Source: Verrucomicrobiota bacterium
Lineage (GTDB): Bacteria > Verrucomicrobiota > Verrucomicrobiia > JABWAM01 > JAHFSZ01
Assembly (NCBI GenBank): GCA_023265515.1
Contig: JAHFSZ010000020.1
Coordinates: 1 to 37,315 of the forward strand
DNA length: 37,315 nucleotides
Reading direction: 5' to 3'
Numbering within the stretch: position 1 is the first letter of the stretch; every line of letters begins with the position of its first letter. Of this stretch, positions 25,841 through 32,092 are shown piece after piece. A program made the translations under genes and the position numbers. Under the pieces are notes generated by a model that was given only the letters and a program-made list of their open reading frames with translations, had not been told where the DNA came from and ran no database searches.

Positions 25841-27400
25841 TCACTTGTCAGACAGCACCATATCGTCGATGAAGACAACCCCATCCCGGGGGCCGGTGAT
25901 CTCCTGATTGAAAATGATCACAAAATGGTCGAGGGCTTGAAGCGTTGGCAGCGCGAAAGAGCTCAGGGGAATCTCGATCGTTTGCCATTGCTGTGTGGCG
26001 GACACCAGCACTTTTTTTCCGACGATCTGGGTGTTTCCTGGCTTGATCTTGAGTTCCACCGTGAAATTCAAACTCGGCTGGTCCGTCCGGACCTTGAAAG
26101 TCAGGGTATTGTAAGGACTGCCGTCCATGAGCTCGAGGGTCATCCAGGTTCCCCCGTAGGTTCGGGGCATCGAGATCGCGCATTGGATCCGCCAGCAGGG
26201 CGACCCGTCAGGTCCGGCACCTTGCTCAACTCGCTCCGAGCAGTGTCCCAACGGATCGGGGCTGTGCGAATTCCAAACATTGAGTGTGCCATTGAGGTTG
26301 TTAAAGCGATCGCCTTTGTTGAAATCCGCCACGACCGCTGGAACGATCCTTGAACGGCCTGAAGGAGTCGCGGCAGGCGCTTCCACCTGCTGATTTTTGG
26401 ACCGCTCCTTCAATAGATTCATCACAATGAAACTCAATGCCGCGGAGATCGCCAGAACGGAGACGAAGGCGATCCATAAATCCCTTTTCTTCCTGGGTTT
26501 GCGCTTCTTGGGCGCCCTTTGCACGGAGGAGCCGCCAAGATAAGCCTTCAGTGCGGCCTCGACTTCTTCCATGGTCTGATAACGGCCGGCAGGATCCTTG
26601 GCCATCATCTTCATGATGATTCCAGTGATGGCCTCGTCGAGGTTTGGTTCGACGTCCCGCGGGTCGGGAACCGGATCGTTCAAATGGCGGGCCATGATCA
26701 CCGCGGTTGACCCTTCGTATGGGATCTTGCCTGTCACCAGATGGAAGAAGGTCCCGCCCAAGGAGTAGATATCCAGGCGTGGGTCCATGGTGTTGGGGTC
26801 GCGCAAACGCTCGGGTGAAATATAAATGGGGCTTCCGAGGATATCGCCTGTTTGGGTCATCATGCTCGATTCTTCGCCGGCCCATTTGGCCAGACCCAGG
26901 TCGACGACTTTGATGATTCCTTCATTGGTCAGGAGCAGGTTCTCCGGCTTGATGTCGCGGTGGATGAGATGTTTTTTGTGCGCATAGCCGAGCGCGGCGG
27001 CTGCCTGGCAGATATACTCCGCCGCGTTACGAATCGGCAGGGGACCCTGCTCGTCCAGGATGGAGCGCAGGTCCCGGCCCTCCACATACTCCATGATGAT
27101 GTAGTAGACCCCTTCGCCGAGGCATCCCGCATCGTGGACCCCGACAATGTTGGGGTGGGAGAGCTTGGCGGCCGCCTTGGCCTCGCGCAGGAATAACTCG
27201 ATGTAGGCTTGATTGTTGGCGATGTGGGCCGGCAGAAATTTAACAGCGGCCAGACGGTCGAGCGAGCTGTGGCGTGCCAGATAGATGATGCCCATGCCCC
27301 CGTGGCCGATCTGCTGAAGGATCACATAACCGGCAAAGGATTGGCCAATCCAGGGATCGCTTGGGTCTGGTGTCGTGGAGATGGACTCGTCGTCTGACAT
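25841..27400 (-). CDS. Transmembrane Ser/Thr kinase with putative carbohydrate-binding ectodomain
   Basis: A 519-residue eukaryotic-like kinase. Residues 23-290 form the kinase domain: IGHGGMGIIYLA G-loop, Lys54, Glu73, HRDIKPENLLL (147-157), DLG (167-169) in place of DFG, and ISPERLR. A basic stretch KKRKPRKKR (298-306) precedes one membrane helix (~307-330), so the C-terminal ~170 residues lie outside the cytoplasm. That part, VVADFNKGDRFNNLNGTLNVWNS... NTLTFKVRTDQPSLNFTVELKI... VFIDDMVLSDK, is beta-rich and resembles CBM11/CIA30-like jelly-roll modules. It could sense a glycan and signal inwards. It is the first of three minus-strand genes, 139 bp upstream of the second kinase; that gap shows nothing clear. 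Confidence 0.88.
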   Translation of the reverse strand: MSDDESISTTPDPSDPWIGQSFAGYVILQQIGHGGMGIIYLARHSSLDRLAAVKFLPAHIANNQAYIELFLREAKAAAKLSHPNIVGVHDAGCLGEGVYYIIMEYVEGRDLRSILDEQGPLPIRNAAEYICQAAAALGYAHKKHLIHRDIKPENLLLTNEGIIKVVDLGLAKWAGEESSMMTQTGDILGSPIYISPERLRDPNTMDPRLDIYSLGGTFFHLVTGKIPYEGSTAVIMARHLNDPVPDPRDVEPNLDEAITGIIMKMMAKDPAGRYQTMEEVEAALKAYLGGSSVQRAPKKRKPRKKRDLWIAFVSVLAISAALSFIVMNLLKERSKNQQVEAPAATPSGRSRIVPAVVADFNKGDRFNNLNGTLNVWNSHSPDPLGHCSERVEQGAGPDGSPCWRIQCAISMPRTYGGTWMTLELMDGSPYNTLTFKVRTDQPSLNFTVELKIKPGNTQIVGKKVLVSATQQWQTIEIPLSSFALPTLQALDHFVIIFNQEITGPRDGVVFIDDMVLSDK

Positions 27401-27696
27401 CCGAACGTTTCAAGCATACCGGACAGCCAGGCTGCAAGCAACAAAACTACGGCGTTCTGGAGTGACCCTCGATCCTTTGATTACCGCCGGCGCTTCTCTT
27501 CGTCAGAAGCGTCCGACTTGTCGGCTTTGGAGGACCCGCTACTTCGCCGCCGGAGGAGGAAATTGCGCGGGCGCGAAGCGCCGTGTCGAAAAGTCTTAAC
27601 GGTCGAACACCGCAATCAATTGGTCGAAAGCTGAGGTGAAGCAGTAGGCGGACAGGGCGGCACAAAGAACCTGAGTTTGCAAAAGTAAGGACTAAA
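27401..27696. other. Non-coding region with hairpins and a repeat remnant
   Basis: No credible gene. It contains CGCTTCT/AGAAGCG (27491-27511, 7-nt loop) and CCGAC/GTCGG (27513-27524, 2-nt loop), then attgcgcgggcgcgaagcg (27562-27580), which is the reverse complement (18 of 19) of the end of the structured repeat copies at 29323 and 29738. GGCGGACAGGG at 27647-27657 matches the 3' end of the tRNA-Ser gene as read on this strand. Confidence 0.5.
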
Positions 27697-28284
27697 TTAC
27701 TTTGCACTCTGCTCAAGAATAAAATTTCGGATCTCTCTAGCCGTCCTTTCCCAATCTGTTTGAAGGCCCGTGGCATTTAATCCACCAGCTATCCATCCGC
27801 CGGCAAGCCAGCCCGGTTCAGCGTTGGAACCACCGGTCGTCTGGAAGGTGGCCACGGGTTCGGTTGACGAGCGGGCCAAATCGTAAAGTCGAACCATTGT
27901 CTCAACCTTTGTTCCACCAGCTCCAAAACCTACACCCATCCTTAGCGCCCGACTGCCCTGCTTAACGGTCACAAACTCACCGGCAATGAGTAGTCCCGAT
28001 TTGGGCAGCGAGGCGGGTGCCTCCTGGGTGGGTGCTATTTCAGGAAACCGCTCAATCATCATGCGGGAAAGCTCGATGCTTGCGTTCTTTTTAAACTCTG
28101 CCAACTCCTCACCCAAACGATCCACCTCCCATAGTCCTTTCGAGCTAGCGAATTGCTGAACGTAAATCGTAGAAGGTCGGTTTAGCCTGCTGGTTGTTTT
28201 AACAGTTTCAGGTTCTACCTTGACGGAGGCACAACCCGAAAAAACCAGCAGATTCACTACAAGCAGGGCTAGCCGCGAGTTCAT
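27697..28284 (-). CDS. DUF4410-like lipoprotein
   Basis: A 195-residue lipoprotein with signal MNSRLALLVVNLLVFSGCASV and lipobox VFSGC. The mature part has TIYVQQFASSKGLWEVD, then SGLLIAGEFVTVKQGSRALRMGVGFGAGGTKVETMVRLYD, a glycine-rich strand pattern typical of DUF4410 proteins; their role is unknown and they are presumed outer-membrane associated. The coding sequence is visibly less G+C-rich than most of the window, and it sits between repeat remnants and tRNA fragments, so it may have been acquired. Its leader contains a 10-bp tandem repeat (28299-28318). Confidence 0.65.
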   Translation of the reverse strand: MNSRLALLVVNLLVFSGCASVKVEPETVKTTSRLNRPSTIYVQQFASSKGLWEVDRLGEELAEFKKNASIELSRMMIERFPEIAPTQEAPASLPKSGLLIAGEFVTVKQGSRALRMGVGFGAGGTKVETMVRLYDLARSSTEPVATFQTTGGSNAEPGWLAGGWIAGGLNATGLQTDWERTAREIRNFILEQSAK

Positions 28285-28298
28285 TAGGCGGTATTTCT

Positions 28299-28318
28299 AA
28301 CCTCTCTGAACCTCTGTG
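28299..28318. repeat. 10-bp tandem repeat before the lipoprotein gene
   Basis: AACCTCTCTG and AACCTCTGTG are adjacent, differing at one base, 14-33 bp upstream of the minus-strand lipoprotein start. Confidence 0.6.
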
Positions 28319-28333
28319 ACAATCAAGAATACC

Positions 28334-28370
28334 GGTGAAAATGTTGGCACTAGGTGTTGGCACTCAACCT
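28334..28370. repeat. Direct repeat, copy 1 (3' end of methyltransferase gene)
   Basis: This 37-bp copy matches 29215-29251 at about 30 of 37 positions. Each copy contains TGTTGGCACT (or ATTGGCACT) twice with a ~12-bp period. The methyltransferase stop codon is inside it. Confidence 0.7.
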
Positions 28371-29177
28371 AGATGTGGGAGCCTTCAGTACATAAGCGGT
28401 CGACATTTTTCTCGGCATATCGATCGTCTGGAGAACCTGAAGGCCAAAAGACGCGAATTGTTTTTTCCACCAGACACCACGATATTCCCAGCATTCCTGA
28501 AAGAAGGTTTTGCGCGCATCGTGCGCTTGAGGGGGCAGGAAAGGGAGCTGACCAATCGCATTCGGCAATGCACGCCAATGTCCTTGAACAATCTTGTAAA
28601 ATGGACGCAACAGATTTTTCGCGAAGCTTTTTGGACGCAGTCCTGTCCGTACCGAGTTCCAATAGGTGCCCACTTTATCTCTGAAGTCGGGAACAATATG
28701 AATCTGGAGTCCCCCTGGTTTGACGACGCGACAGGATTCCGTAAGGGCGGGTTTTAAGTCCATAATATGTTCAAGCACATAGGAACTGAAAAGAAGGTCC
28801 GCACTATGATCGGGTAACGGAAGATTTTCCATTTTTCCGGGTCGCACTTCAACGTTCTTGGCGTCAAGGCACTGGATCAGTTTTCGCGCACATTCCAATC
28901 CTTGCGAATGCTGGATCAAATGCTTCTGCTCCTCATCAATTGCGATGACGCGATCTGCTGTGAGAGACCAAAGTGTCGAGAGAAACGCGTTTCCACAGCC
29001 GACTTCCACGACCGTGCCAAACCGCCTTTTTGGGAGTTGATTGATCAGTGAGGCAAACTCGTTTGCTCGATTGTCAAAGATCTCAGGATATGTCTCGTTT
29101 GATCCAAGCTTCCTTTTGGCAATCTCGAGATAGGAGTCGATGGGGACGTAACAAACCACGGTTGAATACGATATCAT
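28350..29177 (-). CDS. SAM-dependent methyltransferase in a repeat-flanked segment
   Basis: A class I methyltransferase of ~275 residues. VVEVGCGNAFLSTLW is the SAM-binding motif I, VIAIDEEQKHL motif II, and DHSADLLFSSYVLEHIMDLKPALTESCRVVKPGG has the Methyltransf_11 post-II and motif III pattern. The substrate is unknown. The frame is open to a GTG at 29231, inside the right-hand copy of the direct repeat; I prefer the ATG at 29177 (MISYSTVVCYVPID), though neither has a clean Shine-Dalgarno. The stop is inside the left-hand repeat copy and the last residues, RLSANT, come from it. The coding sequence is less G+C-rich than the polysaccharide operons, consistent with acquisition by recombination between repeats. 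Confidence 0.75.
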   Translation of the reverse strand: MISYSTVVCYVPIDSYLEIAKRKLGSNETYPEIFDNRANEFASLINQLPKRRFGTVVEVGCGNAFLSTLWSLTADRVIAIDEEQKHLIQHSQGLECARKLIQCLDAKNVEVRPGKMENLPLPDHSADLLFSSYVLEHIMDLKPALTESCRVVKPGGLQIHIVPDFRDKVGTYWNSVRTGLRPKSFAKNLLRPFYKIVQGHWRALPNAIGQLPFLPPQAHDARKTFFQECWEYRGVWWKKQFASFGLQVLQTIDMPRKMSTAYVLKAPTSRLSANT

Positions 29178-29214
29178 ACCCTTATTCGGAAAATCCACGC
29201 CAGTGTTGAACGTG

Positions 29215-29251
29215 GGTGGAAATATTGGCACTGGATGTTGGCACTGAACTT
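29215..29251. repeat. Direct repeat, copy 2 (5' side of methyltransferase gene)
   Basis: Partner of 28334-28370. It reads GGTGGAAATATTGGCACTGG... with the same internal GGCACT doublet, in the same orientation. Confidence 0.7.
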
Positions 29252-29260
29252 CGCTGAAAG

Positions 29261-29287
29261 AGAAAACCCCGGTTTCTCAGGGGTTTT
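29261..29287 (-). terminator. Hairpin downstream of tRNA-Ser
   Basis: AAAACCCC (29263-29270) and GGGGTTTT (29280-29287) can form an 8-bp stem with a 9-nt loop. On the minus strand the second arm runs into TTTTCTCTTTC, so it could terminate the tRNA transcript about 275 bp downstream of the gene; a weaker T-run exists on the plus strand. Confidence 0.45.
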
Positions 29288-29288
29288 G

Positions 29289-29311
29289 AAGATGGCGGAC
29301 AGGGAGGGATT
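29289..29311. repeat. Duplicate of the tRNA-Ser 3' end (23 bp)
   Basis: The 23 bases from aagatggcggac to ggatt are identical to 29557-29579, that is the tRNA 3' end with its CCA plus four flanking bases. This is what is left when an element integrates at a tRNA 3' end, or a copying remnant. Confidence 0.75.
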
Positions 29312-29322
29312 GCCGGCTTATC

Positions 29323-29401
29323 GCCGGCTTTGCAGGATGGTCCCGCCACTGCGGCGGGACGTGTGTCCTTCAGACTGGACGCCGCTTCGCGGCCGCGCAA
29401 T
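29323..29401. repeat. Structured repeat, copy A1
   Basis: About 79 bp similar to 29738-29812. It begins gccggctttgca and ends cgcggccgcgcaat. GTCCCGCC/GGCGGGAC (29340-29347 and 29353-29360) is a perfect hairpin, followed by a GTCC...GGAC hairpin and a CCGC-ttc-GCGG hairpin. Confidence 0.75.
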
Positions 29402-29415
29402 CAAACTCAAGTTCT

Positions 29416-29455
29416 CATCCCTCCCTAGCATCTCAGCTTGCGAAGAGCAGCGAGG
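29416..29455. repeat. Inverted remnant of tRNA-Ser 3' end and flank
   Basis: tcccctccc-like sequence atccctccct, then gcatct and cttgcgaagagcagcg, read as the reverse complement of the tRNA 3' end and its downstream flank (29545-29580), with small gaps. The 16-mer cttgcgaagaNcagcg is the best-preserved part. Confidence 0.55.
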
Positions 29456-29560
29456 AGTGCAAGGCATCGCTACCGAAGGAGGAGGGAGTGTATATCAGAC
29501 ATACTCGACCGACGATCGCAGGTAGCGTAACGCAGCAATCCGACGCTGATCTTCGCAAGA

Positions 29561-29652
29561 TGGCGGACAGGGAGGGATTCGAACCCCCGTGACCATTGCT
29601 GGTCAACCTGATTTCGAGTCAGGCGCATTCAACCGGGCTCTGCCACCTGTCC
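29561..29652 (-). tRNA. tRNA-Ser(CGA)
   Basis: Class II tRNA of 92 nt including an encoded CCA. The acceptor stem GGACAGG/CCTGTCC is perfect, the anticodon stem CCTGA/TCAGG holds the loop CTCGAAA with anticodon CGA (29614-29616, decoding UCG), the long variable arm GACC-agcaat-GGTC is typical of serine, and the T loop is TTCGAAT. The discriminator base is G as expected for serine tRNAs. Confidence 0.97.
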
Positions 29653-29660
29653 ATTCCTTG

Positions 29661-29691
29661 GTCTAAAGTCTAATGTCTAAAGTCCAAGGTC
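29661..29691. repeat. 7-bp tandem repeat upstream of tRNA-Ser
   Basis: Four strict 7-bp units, GTCTAAA, GTCTAAT, GTCTAAA, GTCCAAG, then GTC. It lies 8 bp upstream of the tRNA 5' end on the minus strand, where a promoter would be expected. Confidence 0.9.
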
Positions 29692-29716
29692 GAGCCGAAT
29701 ACGAGTAATAAAAATG

Positions 29717-29825
29717 CAACCGGGCTTTGCTTCCTTCGTCGGCTTTGCAAAATGGTCCCGCAATGCGGGACGTGTGTCCTTCGGACCGGACGCCGCTTCG
29801 CGGCCGCGCAATGCCACCTGTCCAT
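29717..29825. repeat. Split tRNA-Ser 5' fragment interrupted by structured repeat copy A2
   Basis: caaccgggctttgc (29717-29730) and tgccacctgtccat (29812-29825) match consecutive parts of the tRNA 5' region (29630-29643 and 29641-29654). Between them is A2 (29738-29812), ~75 bp, closely similar to A1, with hairpin GTCCCGC-aat-GCGGGAC (29755-29771). TGC appears on both sides, like a 3-bp target duplication. Confidence 0.65.
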
Positions 29826-29831
29826 CACTTT

Positions 29832-29866
29832 GAATATCGAATGTGGAACATCGAATGTCGAACCGA
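29832..29866. repeat. 7-bp tandem repeat (gaatntc type)
   Basis: Five 7-bp units, GAATATC, GAATGTG, GAACATC, GAATGTC, GAACCGA. It lies in the ~70 bp downstream of the polysaccharide export gene; otherwise 29653-29935 contains only the repeats described. Confidence 0.85.
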
Positions 29867-29935
29867 ATATCAAGCCGGGGCGGTCATTGAGACGCAACAG
29901 GGAAGGGACGTCAACCTGGCGGTTGTAAAAGGAAT

Positions 29936-31087
29936 TTACTGGTTGCCGACGCCGCCCACCGAGATGGTGGTGCCGACAGGCCGAGCGTTCGGGATCGCGA
30001 ACTTGGCGCCTTCGTTGACCGCAACGGTCGAGACAAAACTGTTGAGAGCATCGCGCAAAAGAACGTCCAGTCGTTCCCACGGGCTGCGCGGGACCCAGAC
30101 GATGTCATGGGGCTCGAGGGCGACATTCTGGACTTCACCGGTAGCGACGTCTTTGTAAGGAATGACAGCGACGCGCGGATCGGTCAAGCTTCCGCGGATG
30201 ATGACAACATGCTGGACATGGGCGTACTTGGTCGTCCCGCCGGCGTTGGCAATGGCGGAGATGAGTGACATGTCGCCCGTGTAACGGACGGCGCGAGGAA
30301 TGTTCACCGCACCCATCACAAAAATCTCCTTGGCTGCGCCGCCGGGCAAATAGATGTAGTCGCCGTCCTTCACGTAGAGGTTGTAAGCCATGTTCCCCTC
30401 CTGAAGGAGGGCCTTGAAGTCCACGGGCACCATTTTCCCGTCACGGATGAAGAAGGCCCGGGAAAGGTCGGCCAGCTCCTCGGGGTTGGTGTAAATGGTA
30501 TCGCCGACGCCGCCGGTGCTTAATTGCGGCGTGGCGGCGGTCGCGAGGCCGCCGGCTGCCGAGATCGCCTCGATGATCGTCATTGGGCGTGACAGCGGAT
30601 AAACGCCTGGAGTGGTCACGCGCCCCATGACCCAGAACCGCCGGCTTTTCACTGTGTTGAGAGAGACGCTGACCTGAGGACCGTGGTACCATTTGGCCAG
30701 CTCGCGTTCCAAAAGCTTTTTGAGTTCGGGAACGGTCAGGCCACGGACCCGCACGCCGGAAAGGTTCTGGTAGTAAAGCCTGCCGTCGGGGGTGATGAAA
30801 GTGGTGGACTGGGTTTCCGGCAGGCTGACGACTTCGATGGTAAGCTCGTCGCCCGCACCCAGGCGGTATGCCTCCTTGGGAGGCCTCAGCCACTCCGCAG
30901 GAATGTCCTGATTGAAGTCAACGGACGAAAATTTGGCTGCCGAGAGACTGTGGTTGGATGAATTCGTAGCCGCGTGAGGATCAAACTTGGGCCCATAGGA
31001 GGAGCATCCACAGAAGCATGCCAGCGCGATCAGTGGAATGAAGCCTGCAAAATTTTTTTTAAGTTTCAGAGAGTTCCAACTGATCAT
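29936..31087 (-). CDS. Polysaccharide export outer-membrane lipoprotein (Wza/KpsD-like)
   Basis: A 383-residue export protein of the Poly_export/SLBB family, the outer-membrane channel of Wzy-dependent polysaccharide secretion. MISWNSLKLKKNFAGFIPLIALACFCGCSS is a lipoprotein signal (Cys after CFCG). YRLGAGDELTIEVVSLPE... ITPDGRLYYQNL is the Poly_export domain. WVMGRVTTPGVYPLSRPMTIIEAISAAGG and FVMGAVNIPRAVRYTGDMSLISAIANAGG are two SLBB beta-grasp domains. VALEPHDIVWVPRSPWERLDVLLRDAL is the usual C-terminal amphipathic segment. Shine-Dalgarno GGAG lies 5 bp before the ATG. It is 11 bp after a paralogue, and last in the operon. Confidence 0.92.
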   Translation of the reverse strand: MISWNSLKLKKNFAGFIPLIALACFCGCSSYGPKFDPHAATNSSNHSLSAAKFSSVDFNQDIPAEWLRPPKEAYRLGAGDELTIEVVSLPETQSTTFITPDGRLYYQNLSGVRVRGLTVPELKKLLERELAKWYHGPQVSVSLNTVKSRRFWVMGRVTTPGVYPLSRPMTIIEAISAAGGLATAATPQLSTGGVGDTIYTNPEELADLSRAFFIRDGKMVPVDFKALLQEGNMAYNLYVKDGDYIYLPGGAAKEIFVMGAVNIPRAVRYTGDMSLISAIANAGGTTKYAHVQHVVIIRGSLTDPRVAVIPYKDVATGEVQNVALEPHDIVWVPRSPWERLDVLLRDALNSFVSTVAVNEGAKFAIPNARPVGTTISVGGVGNQ

Positions 31088-31098
31088 GATGACTCCGC

Positions 31099-32088
31099 TT
31101 ACGGTTCGATTTGTCCGAGGATATGGTCTCGGCCGATGATCACGTTTTTGCCTGACCAAGCGTTCATCATGCTGGTGATGAAAGCCGACGTGGCCACATC
31201 GAGGAGATCTTCGGCGATCTTCCAAGGCCTTGTACTCACGTAGACGATATCCTTGGGCTGGAGTATCACGTCTTTGGCGCGGCCTTTCAAAACGTCGTTG
31301 ACGTCAACGACGATGGTTTCCGGATCGTTGAGCGAGCCACGGACGATGAGGACACGATCACGGAAGGCTTCGGGTAAAAATCCGCCACCTGCGGTGATGG
31401 CGGCGACGACAGAGGCACCTGGCAGATAGTCCAGCTTGCCAGGCCGGCCGACGGCACCGAGCACGTAGACCTCCTTGTTTTCGGAGGAGGGAAAATAAAG
31501 ATAGTCATCAGGCTCGATCTGCACGTTCTGCGAAAAATCGCCTTGGAGGAAGAGCTTCTCGAAATTCACGTTCAGCCGCTTGCCGTGGCGGACCAGGAAG
31601 GAGCGTGACAGGTCTGCGATGCCCGCAGTGTTGGGGTCGAGGATACCTGTTTCAAAACCCCTGGCCTGAGCGACCGCTTCAACGACCGTGATGGGATGGT
31701 CGAGGACGAACGCGCCCTTGGTGACGACGCGGCCGAGGACGAAGAAACGCTTGCTCTGGAGAGCGACCGGCTGAACGAGGACTTCGATGTTCTTGTAGGA
31801 GCTTTCGAGGGATTTCTGGATGGCCTGACGCAGTTCCTCGATCGTCATTCCGTCCACGGGAATGTTCTGCGCCTGCAGATAGGTGATCGTGCCGTCGGGT
31901 TGGATAGCGACCGAGGTTCTTAGCGTGTCAACCTTGCCGTAAAGTTGAATTCGAAAGGAATCACCGGGTCCTACAGTGTAGTCTTCCTTCCAAGAGGAAT
32001 TGTTTTTAGGTTCTGTGCTGGAGGAGACTCCTTCCGCCAGAACGAGGCCGGCGGAGGCCAAAAAAACTGCGAACAACATCTTCCACAT
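31099..32088 (-). CDS. Second polysaccharide export protein (Wza-like, SLBB)
   Basis: A 329-residue paralogue of the following gene. MWKMLFAVFLASAGLVLAEGV is a Sec signal without an obvious lipobox. YTVGPGDSFRIQLYGKVDTLRTSVAIQPDGTITYLQAQ is the Poly_export domain, followed by FVLGRVVTKGAFVLDHPITVVEAVAQARG and YVLGAVGRPGKLDYLPGASVVAAITAGGG (SLBB), and VILQPKDIVYVSTRPWKIAEDLLDVATSAF at the C-terminus. The frame extends upstream to 32214, but the signal peptide and the 4-bp gap to the previous stop favour the ATG at 32088. Being non-lipidated, it may form a periplasmic layer with the lipoprotein paralogue. Confidence 0.9.
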   Translation of the reverse strand: MWKMLFAVFLASAGLVLAEGVSSSTEPKNNSSWKEDYTVGPGDSFRIQLYGKVDTLRTSVAIQPDGTITYLQAQNIPVDGMTIEELRQAIQKSLESSYKNIEVLVQPVALQSKRFFVLGRVVTKGAFVLDHPITVVEAVAQARGFETGILDPNTAGIADLSRSFLVRHGKRLNVNFEKLFLQGDFSQNVQIEPDDYLYFPSSENKEVYVLGAVGRPGKLDYLPGASVVAAITAGGGFLPEAFRDRVLIVRGSLNDPETIVVDVNDVLKGRAKDVILQPKDIVYVSTRPWKIAEDLLDVATSAFITSMMNAWSGKNVIIGRDHILGQIEP

Positions 32089-32092
32089 GAGG

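Noticed and set aside
28341..28364. TGTTGGCACT doublets considered as integron attC/core sites or sigma-54 promoters
   Set aside because: They do not fit the GTTRRRY core, and the GG-to-GC spacing at 29237 is 11 rather than 10, so neither a recombination core nor a sigma-54 site is supported.
29289..29311. Second tRNA-Ser gene
   Set aside because: Only the last 19 bases and flank are present, followed by unrelated repeat sequence; no cloverleaf can form.
29661..29866. CRISPR array
   Set aside because: The units are 7 bp, imperfect and contiguous, with no 28-37-bp repeats, no spacers and no cas genes.
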